Assembly (NCBI RefSeq): GCF_000210915.2
Contig: NC_016620.1
Location: forward strand, 372,001 to 436,000
DNA length: 64,000 nucleotides
DNA from: Halobacteriovorax marinus SJ
GTDB taxonomy: Bacteria; Bdellovibrionota; Bacteriovoracia; Bacteriovoracales; Bacteriovoracaceae
Direction of reading: 5' to 3'
The position numbers and the translations under genes are program-made. Below, piece by piece: positions 35,259-43,103 of the stretch (within the stretch, counting starts at the first letter, position 1; every line of letters begins with the position of its first letter). The notes below the pieces were generated by a model. It worked only from the letters and a program-made list of their open reading frames with translations, searched no databases and was not told the DNA's origin.

Positions 35259-36678
35259 TTATAAAAGTATTCTTTATATTTCACTTCTTTTTCATGTTCT
35301 GGCCGCAGTTTTTAGTACGGGGTTCCAGCATTTTGATGAGCACTTTCAAATTTATGAATTTTTAAACTTTAAGCTAGGTAATATTCCAAGCTCAAACTTA
35401 CCTTGGGAGTTTAGAGAGCAAATTAGACCTTGGTTTCAAGTTTTCATTTATTTCTTGATTTATAAACCTCTCTCTATATTTGGTGTCGAGTCTCCCTTTG
35501 TATTTGCCTTTATTTTTCGGCTTTTCACTTCTCTCTTTGGCCTATTTGCTCTTACAAGAGTTTGGCCACTCATTAAGATTTGGATAAAAGGAGAGAGGTA
35601 CCAATTATTAACATGGGCCATGTTGAACCTGACTTGGTTTGTTCCTTATATACAAGTTAGAACCAACTCTGAGAGTTTTGGAATAAGTTTCTTTTTGTGG
35701 GGAATGTCTGTATTTCTTTTAGCTGCTGTAGAGAGGAAAAACTTAGTTTATGCGGGATTATTCTCTGGTTTACTTTTTGGCTTTAGTTATCTTTCAAGGT
35801 CTCAGATGGCTTTTATGGTGGCCTTCCTTTGGTTCTGGGGGATGTTTATAAATAAGTCCGGAGCAAAGCTGCTTATTAGTAGTGCTATTACTATTTTAGT
35901 TGCAATAGGTCTTGGAGTTCTTTTTGATTACTGGGGATATGGAAATTTGACTTTTTCTACTTGGCACTACTTTAGGACTAACTTTTTAGAAGGAATTATG
36001 AGTAGTGTTAAACAGTATCCATGGTGGTGGTACTTTAGACTTGCTCTCAATAGAGGAATTCATCCAGTTAGTTTGCCACTTATTATTGTGACGGTTTGGG
36101 GCTGGTGGAAGCTTAGAAAGCATCCTCTTACTTGGGCAACACTCCCTCTCTTTATTTTTCATTGCTATGTTGGTCATAAGGAGTTGCGCTATATTTTTCC
36201 AATTATTATCTTAACTCCAATATTCTGCGGCCTTTTTATTTCAACTTATAGAGATAAAATTGAAGAACTATATAAGAAGAAATGGCTTAGAGGTATTTGG
36301 AAATTTTGTGTCTATGTAAACTTTCTATTTTTAATTATTGCTACTTTTAGGGCTGCAAACCCATCTGTCGATTTCTATAAATTTGTTTGGAAGAGTGAAA
36401 TTAAGACACTCAACGTTCATGGTGAGAATCCATTTACAATGCTAGGTCTCCCTCTTGAGTTTTATAAGAAAAAAGATCTAGTCATTAATGAAGTCAAATC
36501 TTTTCCTGCAGAGGGGGAGCATTACCTCTTTTTTAATAAGGGAAGGTTTGTGAAAGAAATGGAGAAGCACACTAGGTGTGAGCTCATTTATTTAACTTAT
36601 CCAAAGTGGGTTTTAAAATTTAATATTGGGAATTGGATATCTCGGTCTAGGGTTTGGTCAATTTATAAATGCTTATGA
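35242..36678 (+). CDS. GT22-like (ALG9/PIG-B type) membrane glycosyltransferase
   Basis: The third GT22 paralog, 478 aa, starting at TTG 35242 inside the end of the methyltransferase gene. It has FQHFDEHFQIYEFLNF after helix 1, RPWFQVF (Trp intact where the broken paralog has TAG), RTNSESFGIS and HKELRYIFPI. The C-terminal NWISRSRVWSIYKC closely matches the end of the broken paralog (SWISRSELWSIFRC), which suggests recent duplication. About ten membrane helices. Expected to use a polyprenyl-P-hexose made by a Dpm1-like enzyme such as the one two genes upstream. Confidence 0.83.
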   Translation: MKNLNNYKSILYISLLFHVLAAVFSTGFQHFDEHFQIYEFLNFKLGNIPSSNLPWEFREQIRPWFQVFIYFLIYKPLSIFGVESPFVFAFIFRLFTSLFGLFALTRVWPLIKIWIKGERYQLLTWAMLNLTWFVPYIQVRTNSESFGISFFLWGMSVFLLAAVERKNLVYAGLFSGLLFGFSYLSRSQMAFMVAFLWFWGMFINKSGAKLLISSAITILVAIGLGVLFDYWGYGNLTFSTWHYFRTNFLEGIMSSVKQYPWWWYFRLALNRGIHPVSLPLIIVTVWGWWKLRKHPLTWATLPLFIFHCYVGHKELRYIFPIIILTPIFCGLFISTYRDKIEELYKKKWLRGIWKFCVYVNFLFLIIATFRAANPSVDFYKFVWKSEIKTLNVHGENPFTMLGLPLEFYKKKDLVINEVKSFPAEGEHYLFFNKGRFVKEMEKHTRCELIYLTYPKWVLKFNIGNWISRSRVWSIYKCL

Positions 36679-36688
36679 CTAGATTGCA

Positions 36689-37453
36689 TTAATCAATCGA
36701 CCTACCGTCCTGTAAATCCTTGAGCTTGGAATATTTTAAAAGAGCAGAAAGAGAGTTTATACAGCAAATAATGAATCCATACCTTCCATCTAGAAAACCT
36801 CTTTTTAGAAAGTAATCTTTTATAAATTTAAGAATTGGTCTTGATACGATTTTAAAGTTACTTGAACGCTTACCTTCTTTAAATGCAGCCTTTGCCGCGA
36901 TCGTTGTAAACTTATTCGTTTGGTTAACATGATCACTGATTGAGTCGTAGCTATAGTGAAGAAGGTCCCCATTTATTCTTTTAATAGTTGATCCATCCTG
37001 CATTTTGATAATGTCATGTGGGTTTGTACCACTCCAAGTACCTTTATTTTTATTAAAGAGTCTTAGCTTCGAGTCAGGGTACCATCCTGAGTGATATACC
37101 CATTTGTCTACATAGTTGGTAAGTCTATTAAAGTAGTAGCCATCTGCCTTGAAATCTTCTTTTACTTTAAGAATTTCAATTTTAAGTTGCTTGTCTAAGG
37201 CCTCATCCGCATCAAGTGACAAAACATGGTCATATTTGGCAGCTTTAAGGGCAAAATTCTTCTGTTCAATATGACCAATAAATTTATTTTGAATCCATCT
37301 AACGTTATGTTTCTGGCAGATTTCCTGCGTTTTATCTGTAGAAAATGAGTCCACCACAACAATCTCATCAACGATTCCCTCAAGTGACTTAAGGCATCGT
37401 TCAATATTATGTTCTTCATTAAATGTAATGATTACTGCGGATAGTTTGATCAT
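36689..37453 (-). CDS. GT2 glycosyltransferase (WaaE/KdtX-like core transferase)
   Basis: A 254-aa GT2 of the lipopolysaccharide-core beta-glucosyltransferase type. It has LSAVIITFNEEHNIERCLKSL, VVVDSFSTDKT, the metal site SLDADEAL, then GWYPDSKLRLFNKN and LLHYSYDS. These motifs define the WaaE-like group that glycosylates LPS core heptose. It is single on the minus strand and divergent from a heptosyltransferase-like GT9, which supports a core role. The ATG lacks a Shine-Dalgarno and has a -10 box 6 bp before it. Confidence 0.87.
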   Translation of the reverse strand: MIKLSAVIITFNEEHNIERCLKSLEGIVDEIVVVDSFSTDKTQEICQKHNVRWIQNKFIGHIEQKNFALKAAKYDHVLSLDADEALDKQLKIEILKVKEDFKADGYYFNRLTNYVDKWVYHSGWYPDSKLRLFNKNKGTWSGTNPHDIIKMQDGSTIKRINGDLLHYSYDSISDHVNQTNKFTTIAAKAAFKEGKRSSNFKIVSRPILKFIKDYFLKRGFLDGRYGFIICCINSLSALLKYSKLKDLQDGRSID

Positions 37454-37459
37454 TTCTCA

Positions 37460-37488
37460 ATCATAGACTGCATTATTCTTTTTGTTAA
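37460..37488 (-). promoter_or_regulatory. Sigma70-type promoter, leaderless geometry (GT2 gene)
   Basis: On the minus strand: -35 TTAACA (37488-37483), 17-bp spacer, -10 TATGAT (37465-37460), then 6 bp to the ATG at 37453. Transcription would begin at the start codon. Its -35 shares the palindrome TGTTAACA with the opposite promoter. Confidence 0.6.
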
Positions 37489-37513
37489 CACATTGTTGCA
37501 ATTTAGATATACT
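37485..37513 (+). promoter_or_regulatory. Sigma70-type promoter, leaderless geometry (GT9 gene)
   Basis: On the plus strand: -35 TTAACA (37485-37490), 17-bp spacer, -10 TATACT (37508-37513), then 6 bp to the ATG at 37520. It is the exact mirror image of the opposite promoter about the centre of TGTTAACA at 37483-37490. Confidence 0.62.
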
Positions 37514-37519
37514 ATTATA

Positions 37520-38539
37520 ATGACATATCGAACAATTCTCGTTGTGAAAAATAGGGCCATGGGAGATTCCATCATGGGCCTATCGACGCTTCAATATATT
37601 CGAAAGCTTTATCCTGAGGCAAAAATTATTTATGCGATACCTTCGTGGATAACCCCGCTTTATAAAAACGTTGAAATTGAGTGTGATGAAGTCATTAATT
37701 GCGACCTTAAGGTAGCAAAGGATTGGGCAGCTCTTCTTGGGCGACTAAGAAAAATTAAGCCTGATGTTATCTTTGAAATGCAGTTGTCCGGTAGGACTTT
37801 TAAATTCTTCAATATATATTCCAAACTCTTTGGTATTCCTTATTATTTTCACGATCATCATTCAAAAAAATCTCCCAATTCATTAAAGGACAGGGGGATC
37901 TTAGATCAAGGTGTGATTAAAGCAGTCATTCAACGAGATTTAGATGGAGCTTATTCTTGTTTAGGTGCTGATGATCAAGTGCCTAATTACTTAAGCTACG
38001 TACCTAAAATCTCTTTTGAAAAGGCACCAAAGAATCGTCTAGTTTTAGGCGTTGTTGCAACAAGGGCCACTAAGATGTGGCCATTAGAGTACTATGTTGA
38101 ATTAGCAAAAATTTGCAGAAGAAATTATCCTAATCTAAGTATCAAAATTCCATTATCTAAATCACTTGGTGATATTGAAATTAAAGAAAGATTAGAAGAA
38201 TTAAACTTTAACGACTACGGTGAGATCGTTCACGTACCGCTGTCTCAGTTACCACGCTTTGTCGGCAACTCTAAGCTTTATGTTGGAAATGATACTGGAC
38301 TTAAACATCTGGCCATTTCTACAGGTGTTAAGTCGTATACTCTCTTTGGGCCAGAACCTCCAAATGAGTGGCATCCATATGATAAAATAACTCATCCCTA
38401 CTTTTATAAAGATCCTCTTGAATGTAGAACTAGAGACGCTCACTACTGTGGACTTTCTAATTGCTCGAGTATGATTTGTCTTAATGAGTTTATGCCAACA
38501 CAGATTTTTGATGAAATTAAAAAGGACCTAGATGACTAA
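37520..38539 (+). CDS. Family 9 glycosyltransferase (heptosyltransferase-like)
   Basis: A 339-aa GT9 enzyme like ADP-heptose:LPS heptosyltransferases. It has ILVVKNRAMGDSIMGLSTLQYI at the N-terminus with the acceptor-side glycine and Asp, LVLGVVATRATKMWPLEYY, and the donor-site VGNDTGLKHLAISTGV followed by FGPEPPNEWHPY. The ATG at 37520 is preferred over the upstream TTG at 37493 because a strong -35/-10 pair ends 6 bp before it. It overlaps the next gene by 8 bp. Probably adds heptose or a related sugar to the core. Confidence 0.88.
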   Translation: MTYRTILVVKNRAMGDSIMGLSTLQYIRKLYPEAKIIYAIPSWITPLYKNVEIECDEVINCDLKVAKDWAALLGRLRKIKPDVIFEMQLSGRTFKFFNIYSKLFGIPYYFHDHHSKKSPNSLKDRGILDQGVIKAVIQRDLDGAYSCLGADDQVPNYLSYVPKISFEKAPKNRLVLGVVATRATKMWPLEYYVELAKICRRNYPNLSIKIPLSKSLGDIEIKERLEELNFNDYGEIVHVPLSQLPRFVGNSKLYVGNDTGLKHLAISTGVKSYTLFGPEPPNEWHPYDKITHPYFYKDPLECRTRDAHYCGLSNCSSMICLNEFMPTQIFDEIKKDLDD

Positions 38540-39419
38540 GTTAATCTCTGGAATAACATTTATAAAAAATGGGCTTACTCTCGGCTATCCAATAAAAGAG
38601 TCTATTGAAAGTATAGACTCACTTTGTGATGAAATAATTATTAATGTTGGTTTCGATAATCCAGAACTCACAGAAGATGATGGAACTTGGGATTATTTAA
38701 CGACTCATTTTAAAGGTGAAAAATATATTTTCCTAAAAAGTTACTGGGATCCTGCCATGACTTCAAAGGGGTTGATTTTATCACAGCAGACTAATATTGC
38801 CCTCGAAAGAGCGAGTGGAAAGTACTGTCAATATATTCAAGGTGATGAATGCCTTCACGAAAATGATTTGGAGACCATTAGAAAAGAAGTTGAGAAGATG
38901 GAATCTGATCATTCTTATAATGGACTTGTGTTTAATTATATTCACTTCTACGGCAATGTTAATGTTCAAAAACAAACAAAGAAAACTTATAGGCGTGAAC
39001 TACGATTGATTCGAAATGGCTTAGGAATAAAATCTTGGCTAGATGCTCAAGGGTTTAGGAATAAGGATGATTCTAAGGTTTTATGTAAGCAGATAAATGC
39101 TACTGTCTATCACTATGGATGGGCTAGAGCAGAGCAAGTGATGCAGGCAAAAACTAGGGCCTTTGAAAAACTATATCACGGTGACAAAAAGAAAGATGAA
39201 AGCTTTAATTATGAGAGAGTCTGGGGACTAAGACCATTCAAGGGGGAGCACCCTAAGGTCATGAATAATTGGATTGAAGCAAATAAGAATGACCTCGACA
39301 TTCTCTCTCTTCCATATAAGTTTAATGTTAAAGATATAAGACTAATGCTTAGTGACCGCTTCGAATATTTAACAGGTATTCGTCTTGGGGAATTTAAAAA
39401 TTTTAAATTAAAGAATTAA
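38532..39419 (+). CDS. GT2-like glycosyltransferase
   Basis: A 295-aa protein that looks like a divergent GT-A enzyme: SGITFIKNGLTLGYPIKESIESI at the N-terminus, ALERASGKYCQYIQGDECLHENDL with a G-D-E in place of the usual D-x-D, and VYHYGWARAEQVMQAK near residue 195. The tail has a YLTGIRLGEFKNFK end. It follows the GT9 gene with overlap, so it likely acts on the same glycan. It may be an enzyme of the family found in Bacteroidetes and Proteobacteria core clusters; the sugar is unknown. Confidence 0.75.
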   Translation: MTKLISGITFIKNGLTLGYPIKESIESIDSLCDEIIINVGFDNPELTEDDGTWDYLTTHFKGEKYIFLKSYWDPAMTSKGLILSQQTNIALERASGKYCQYIQGDECLHENDLETIRKEVEKMESDHSYNGLVFNYIHFYGNVNVQKQTKKTYRRELRLIRNGLGIKSWLDAQGFRNKDDSKVLCKQINATVYHYGWARAEQVMQAKTRAFEKLYHGDKKKDESFNYERVWGLRPFKGEHPKVMNNWIEANKNDLDILSLPYKFNVKDIRLMLSDRFEYLTGIRLGEFKNFKLKN

Positions 39420-40336
39420 GAGTTCTCTTTTCTAGAAAGCCCTTCAATCGCCGCTAGTCCCATTGCTCTGATCGCTTCAATTGAAGATCCTCCAATATGT
39501 GGAGTTATAAAAAAATTATCTAGAGACAGAAGTGGATTATCAACTGGTGGTTCCTCTGAAAGAACATCGAAGGCCGCAGCAGAAATGAGCTTTTCTTTAA
39601 GAGCTTTTTCTAGATGCTCTTCATTCACAATTCCTCCTCTAGAGGTATTAATAAGCACTGACTCTTGGTTCATTAAAGATAAAAGGGATTCATCTACAAG
39701 ATGTGATGTACTTTCATTGTATGGAATGTGAAGGCTTACAATATCTGATTCCTTGAAGAGTCTCTCCTTGGATACTAATTCAATATTGTGCTCTCTAGCG
39801 AAGGATGACCTATCATCAATATCATTGGCCAAAATAGTACAATTAAAGGGAGACAGAAGCCTGGCCAAGTCTTGTCCAATATTGCCAAGGCCAAGTATTC
39901 CAAACGTCTTATCACTAAGCTGTTTGCCTGGTAATTGCATCCACTGATTAGTCATAGCAAGGGAGTTTGCCTTGAAAGTATTCCTAAGAGAAAGTAATGC
40001 AAAAGAGAGTGTAAGTTCAGATACGGACCTCTTATTAACGCCAGCACTCCAGCCTAGATTTATATTTCTTCTTTTAACTTCTTGAAGATCAATATTATCT
40101 AGGCCAACGCCATACTTTGAAATGGTTTTTAAATTAGGAAGCTTATTTAAAATGTCCTTGTCTAAGATCTCAAGGCCAATAATGACAGCATTGGCATCGT
40201 AAAGAAAGTCGACAAGTTCATCTCCAGCTAACTTTAACCCTTTATGATTATACTTAATATCTTGGTACTTTTTTTCGAGTTCAGATTTTAAAAAAGCATT
40301 CTTTGAAAAAGATCTGGATGCGACAGCGACTTTCAT
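39416..40336 (-). CDS. D-isomer-specific 2-hydroxyacid dehydrogenase
   Basis: A 306-aa NAD-dependent dehydrogenase related to phosphoglycerate dehydrogenase. The nucleotide-binding loop is TFGILGLGNIGQDLARLL, the catalytic Arg lies in NTSRGGIVNEEHLE, and the His in ITPHIGGSS; the Glu of the triad is in VLSEEPPVDNP. It follows the SIS-domain gene with 2 bp between them and ends 4 bp inside the convergent GT2-like gene. In this setting it may make or use a sugar-derived hydroxy acid; classical serine synthesis is possible but less likely given its neighbours. Confidence 0.87.
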   Translation of the reverse strand: MKVAVASRSFSKNAFLKSELEKKYQDIKYNHKGLKLAGDELVDFLYDANAVIIGLEILDKDILNKLPNLKTISKYGVGLDNIDLQEVKRRNINLGWSAGVNKRSVSELTLSFALLSLRNTFKANSLAMTNQWMQLPGKQLSDKTFGILGLGNIGQDLARLLSPFNCTILANDIDDRSSFAREHNIELVSKERLFKESDIVSLHIPYNESTSHLVDESLLSLMNQESVLINTSRGGIVNEEHLEKALKEKLISAAAFDVLSEEPPVDNPLLSLDNFFITPHIGGSSIEAIRAMGLAAIEGLSRKENS

Positions 40337-40338
40337 TA

Positions 40339-40950
40339 CTATTTCTTAGTTTGAATATATTGAAAGAGATAGCTCCCTATCATGTGATCAAGAATCATAT
40401 GAATATCCTCAACAGGTCCATATTCTCCTTGGGCCGTAGGGATAAGAATAAATTGATCACAAAGCTCTTTAAGTTTGCCACCATCAAAACCGAGAAGACC
40501 AATCGTTTTATTGCCCTTTTCTTTTGCGTACTGAATAGCCCTTACAAGGTTTTCTGAATTTCCAGATGCAGAGATAGCAACAACAATATCGCCCTTATCT
40601 AGGTGAACTTGAAGTTGTTTCTTAAATACTTCTTCATATCCATCATCATTTGAAATGGCCGTGAGAATCGCAATATTGTCACTTAGGCTCATGGCCTTAA
40701 ATGGCCTTTCATATTCTCGCGTCCCAATACTAATATCGTTTGCAAAGTGAGAGGCTGTTGCGGCTGAACCACCATTTCCAATGAAGAGAATTTTACTTCC
40801 ATGGTCACGTGTTTTAAGAATCTTATCTATAAAGCTTGCAATGGCTTCAAAGTCCAGACTCTGAAGAAGGTCAGTAAGATAATTGATATATGACTTACAG
40901 TAAGCCGCAGGGTCTTGATTCTCTGAATATATTTTTTGGAGCTTGTTAAC
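40339..40950 (-). CDS. SIS-domain phosphosugar isomerase (GmhA-like) lacking a standard start codon
   Basis: A phosphoheptose isomerase-like protein of about 200 aa. The frame is open from 40953 and holds KILFIGNGGSAATASHFANDI (phosphate-binding loop), SLSDNIAILTAISNDDGYEEVF, AISASGNSENLVRA, GFDGGKL and GEYGPVEDIHMILDHM. The only standard start codon in frame is the ATG at 40692, which would delete the NGGSA loop and leave 117 aa. A TTGACT-TATTAT promoter and an AAGGA at 40962-40958 point to a start 7 nt later, where the codon is GTT (40950-40948). GmhA converts sedoheptulose-7-P to heptose-7-P; here it may feed a heptose or related sugar. Confidence 0.75.
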   Translation of the reverse strand, partial: VNKLQKIYSENQDPAAYCKSYINYLTDLLQSLDFEAIASFIDKILKTRDHGSKILFIGNGGSAATASHFANDISIGTREYERPFKAMSLSDNIAILTAISNDDGYEEVFKKQLQVHLDKGDIVVAISASGNSENLVRAIQYAKEKGNKTIGLLGFDGGKLKELCDQFILIPTAQGEYGPVEDIHMILDHMIGSYLFQYIQTKK

Positions 40951-40981
40951 TGTCTATTCCTTATTGCTTTAAACTTATTGG

Positions 40982-41011
40982 ATAATATCTTACTCACTGA
41001 AATTTAGTCAA
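40982..41011 (-). promoter_or_regulatory. Sigma70-type promoter for the SIS-domain gene
   Basis: On the minus strand: -35 TTGACT (41011-41006), 18-bp spacer, -10 TATTAT (40987-40982). Transcription would start near 40975 and give a leader of about 25 nt with AAGGA at 40962-40958. Confidence 0.5.
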
Positions 41012-41057
41012 TAAAAGTGATTAAAACACCAATAACCGTCGAATATCTAGCTTTTTA

Positions 41058-41086
41058 TTTACCTCTAATTAATCTCTCGTTATAAT
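41058..41086 (+). promoter_or_regulatory. Sigma70-type promoter for the HpcH aldolase gene
   Basis: -35 TTTACC (41058-41063), 17-bp spacer, perfect -10 TATAAT (41081-41086). The -10 ends 2 bp before the ATG at 41089, so that ATG would lie upstream of the transcript start; the ATG at 41119 is the better start. Confidence 0.5.
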
Positions 41087-41118
41087 TTATGGCACATAAT
41101 GTAATAAAGACTGGGCCC

Positions 41119-41895
41119 ATGATAAAAGTAAAAGAAGAGCTGAAATCAAATAATAAAATCTCCATAGGTTCGTGGATAACCATACCTAATAGAATTATCG
41201 CTGAAATTATGAAGAATGCGGGATATTCTTGGGTTTGTATTGACCTGGAGCATACGATGATTACTTTAGAGCAGGCCGGGGACTTGATAGCTGCCATTGA
41301 CTCTAAAGAGTGTTCTCCACTTGTTCGCTTATCCTCTAATGATTCTGTTCTGATAAAGCGAGTAATGGATGCTGGAGCTCACGGAGTTATTGTTCCAATG
41401 GTAAAAACCAAGGACGATGTCCTAAATGCTTTTGAATCTATGCATTATCCACCGCTTGGTAAAAGAGGTGTTGGTTTAGCTAGAGCGCAAAAGTATGGTG
41501 TGGCCTTTGATGACTATCAAAAATGGTTATTAGAAAACTCAGTTCTTATTGCGCAGATTGAGCATATTGATGCTGTTCAAAATATTAAAGAGCTTTTAGA
41601 GATGAATGAGCTTGATGGATATATTGTTGGTCCTTATGATTTAAGTGCTTCAATGGGGATTGCTGGAGAATTCGATCACCCTGACTTTATAAGTGTGATG
41701 AAAAAAATTGAGGACGCTATTAAAAAGTATAATAAGCCAGGCGGTCTGCATGTGGTGGAGCCAGATACTTCAAAGCTAAAAGAAGTTATTGAAAAGGGTT
41801 ACCGATTTATTGCTTATAGTGTTGATATGAGAATGTTAGATAAGAGCTGTAGGGAAGGGGTCGACTTGGCCTATAGAGTTGCTGATGAGTCATAG
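41119..41895 (+). CDS. HpcH/HpaI-family aldolase
   Basis: A 258-aa class II pyruvate aldolase. It has SIGSWITIPNRIIAEIMKNAGYSWVCIDLEHT with the catalytic His/Asp environment, VRLSSNDSVLIKRVMDAGAHGVIVPMVKT, and ARAQKYG and YDLSASMGI; the metal-binding Glu and Asp of the family are in AQIEHIDAV and VGPYDLS. These enzymes cleave or form 2-keto-3-deoxy sugar acids. The ATG 41119 start is supported by the promoter position. The next gene starts 11 bp before its stop. Its context with a sugar oxidoreductase suggests synthesis of a glycan sugar acid (inference). Confidence 0.85.
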   Translation: MIKVKEELKSNNKISIGSWITIPNRIIAEIMKNAGYSWVCIDLEHTMITLEQAGDLIAAIDSKECSPLVRLSSNDSVLIKRVMDAGAHGVIVPMVKTKDDVLNAFESMHYPPLGKRGVGLARAQKYGVAFDDYQKWLLENSVLIAQIEHIDAVQNIKELLEMNELDGYIVGPYDLSASMGIAGEFDHPDFISVMKKIEDAIKKYNKPGGLHVVEPDTSKLKEVIEKGYRFIAYSVDMRMLDKSCREGVDLAYRVADES

Positions 41896-42922
41896 TGTTT
41901 TTAATGTTGGAATTGCTGGGTACGGTGTCGTCGGTAAGAGACGAAGGACATGTATCGATGAGCATCCAAATTTTAAAACAGTTGCAATTTGCGATCTTTG
42001 TTTTGAAAACTCTTTAGAAGACTTTGGAGATATTTCTACCTACACAGATTACACTAAGATGTTAGAGCAGGAGCAATTAGATGTTCTCTTCGTTTGCCTT
42101 CCAAATAATATTGCTCCAATTGTAACAATTGCTGGTCTTGGGAGTGGACTTCATGTTTTTTGTGAGAAGCCTCCCGGTAGAACGGTGGATGATATCTCGA
42201 AAGTTATGGAAGCAGAGCTTCGCGCTCCAAATTTAAAGTTGATGTATGGCTTTAACCATAGATATCACGGCTCGGTAAAGAAGGCCTTGGAAGTTATTTC
42301 AAGTGGAGAGCTTGGAGAAATTATTAATCTAAGAGGAGTCTACGGCAAGTCTAAAATAATTTCTAAAAACTCTGATTGGAGAAGTAAGAGGGAACTCTCT
42401 GGTGGTGGAATACTACTTGATCAAGGCATTCACATGGTAGATCTCATGAGAATGTTTGCTGGTAACTTCTCTGAGTATAAGAGCTTTATCGATAGTAACT
42501 TTTGGAATTATGATGTTGAAGATAATGCTTATGCGCTAATGAAAACTAAAAGTGGCGTTGTGGCCTTCCTAAATTCTTCTGCTACTCAATGGAGACATAG
42601 GTTTAATTTAGAGATCTCTCTTACAAAGGGCGCGATAACATTATCCGGAATACTTTCGAGCTCAAAGAGTTATGGACCAGAGAAAATAATTATTTCTTAC
42701 CCTAACGAAAGTGAGAATGAAGGGGAAGGCCCAAGAGAAGTCACTGTTAAGTATGATGAAGATAATTCTTGGTGTGAGGAAACGAATTACTTCGCCAGTT
42801 GTATACTCAATGACTCTAAAGTTGAGCAAGGAGCTTCAAGTGACGCTTTTGAAACTATGAAAGCGGTTTACAATATCTATCTAGCTGATGAAGAGTGGAA
42901 GTTAAAACACGAGCTCAAATAA
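41885..42922 (+). CDS. Gfo/Idh/MocA-family oxidoreductase
   Basis: A 345-aa NAD(P)-dependent sugar dehydrogenase. It has the Rossmann loop VGIAGYGVVGKRRR, DVLFVCLPNN, the family hallmark HVFCEKPPG with the catalytic Lys, and GGGILLDQGIHMVDLMRMF with the conserved His. The ATG 41885 is preferred to the TTG at 41879. It overlaps the aldolase gene by 11 bp, and a strong terminator follows its stop, so the two form a closed unit. Substrate: a glycan sugar or sugar acid. Confidence 0.86.
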   Translation: MSHSVFNVGIAGYGVVGKRRRTCIDEHPNFKTVAICDLCFENSLEDFGDISTYTDYTKMLEQEQLDVLFVCLPNNIAPIVTIAGLGSGLHVFCEKPPGRTVDDISKVMEAELRAPNLKLMYGFNHRYHGSVKKALEVISSGELGEIINLRGVYGKSKIISKNSDWRSKRELSGGGILLDQGIHMVDLMRMFAGNFSEYKSFIDSNFWNYDVEDNAYALMKTKSGVVAFLNSSATQWRHRFNLEISLTKGAITLSGILSSSKSYGPEKIIISYPNESENEGEGPREVTVKYDEDNSWCEETNYFASCILNDSKVEQGASSDAFETMKAVYNIYLADEEWKLKHELK

Positions 42923-42953
42923 AAAAAGCAGGCCTTTAGGAACCTGCTTTTTT
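42922..42953 (+). terminator. Rho-independent terminator
   Basis: An AAAAGCAGG stem arm pairs with CCTGCTTTT, ending in a run of T. It directly follows the Gfo/Idh stop and marks the downstream edge of the glycan region. Confidence 0.85.
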
Positions 42954-43103
42954 CAAATAGGGGGAGAGATATCAAAAAGTTCTTACCTTTCGATGAATTA
43001 AATATAGCAGAAAAAAGCATTTGAATGTCTCAAGATGTAATTACTTCTAGGGGTGTATAAACATTGAACACATTAGGTGATTTCAGTGGCTTATAGCAAG
43101 TTT

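Noticed and set aside
40339-40692. A 117-residue SIS protein starting at ATG 40692
   Set aside because: It would lose the NGGSA phosphate-binding loop that is coded in the same open frame just upstream.
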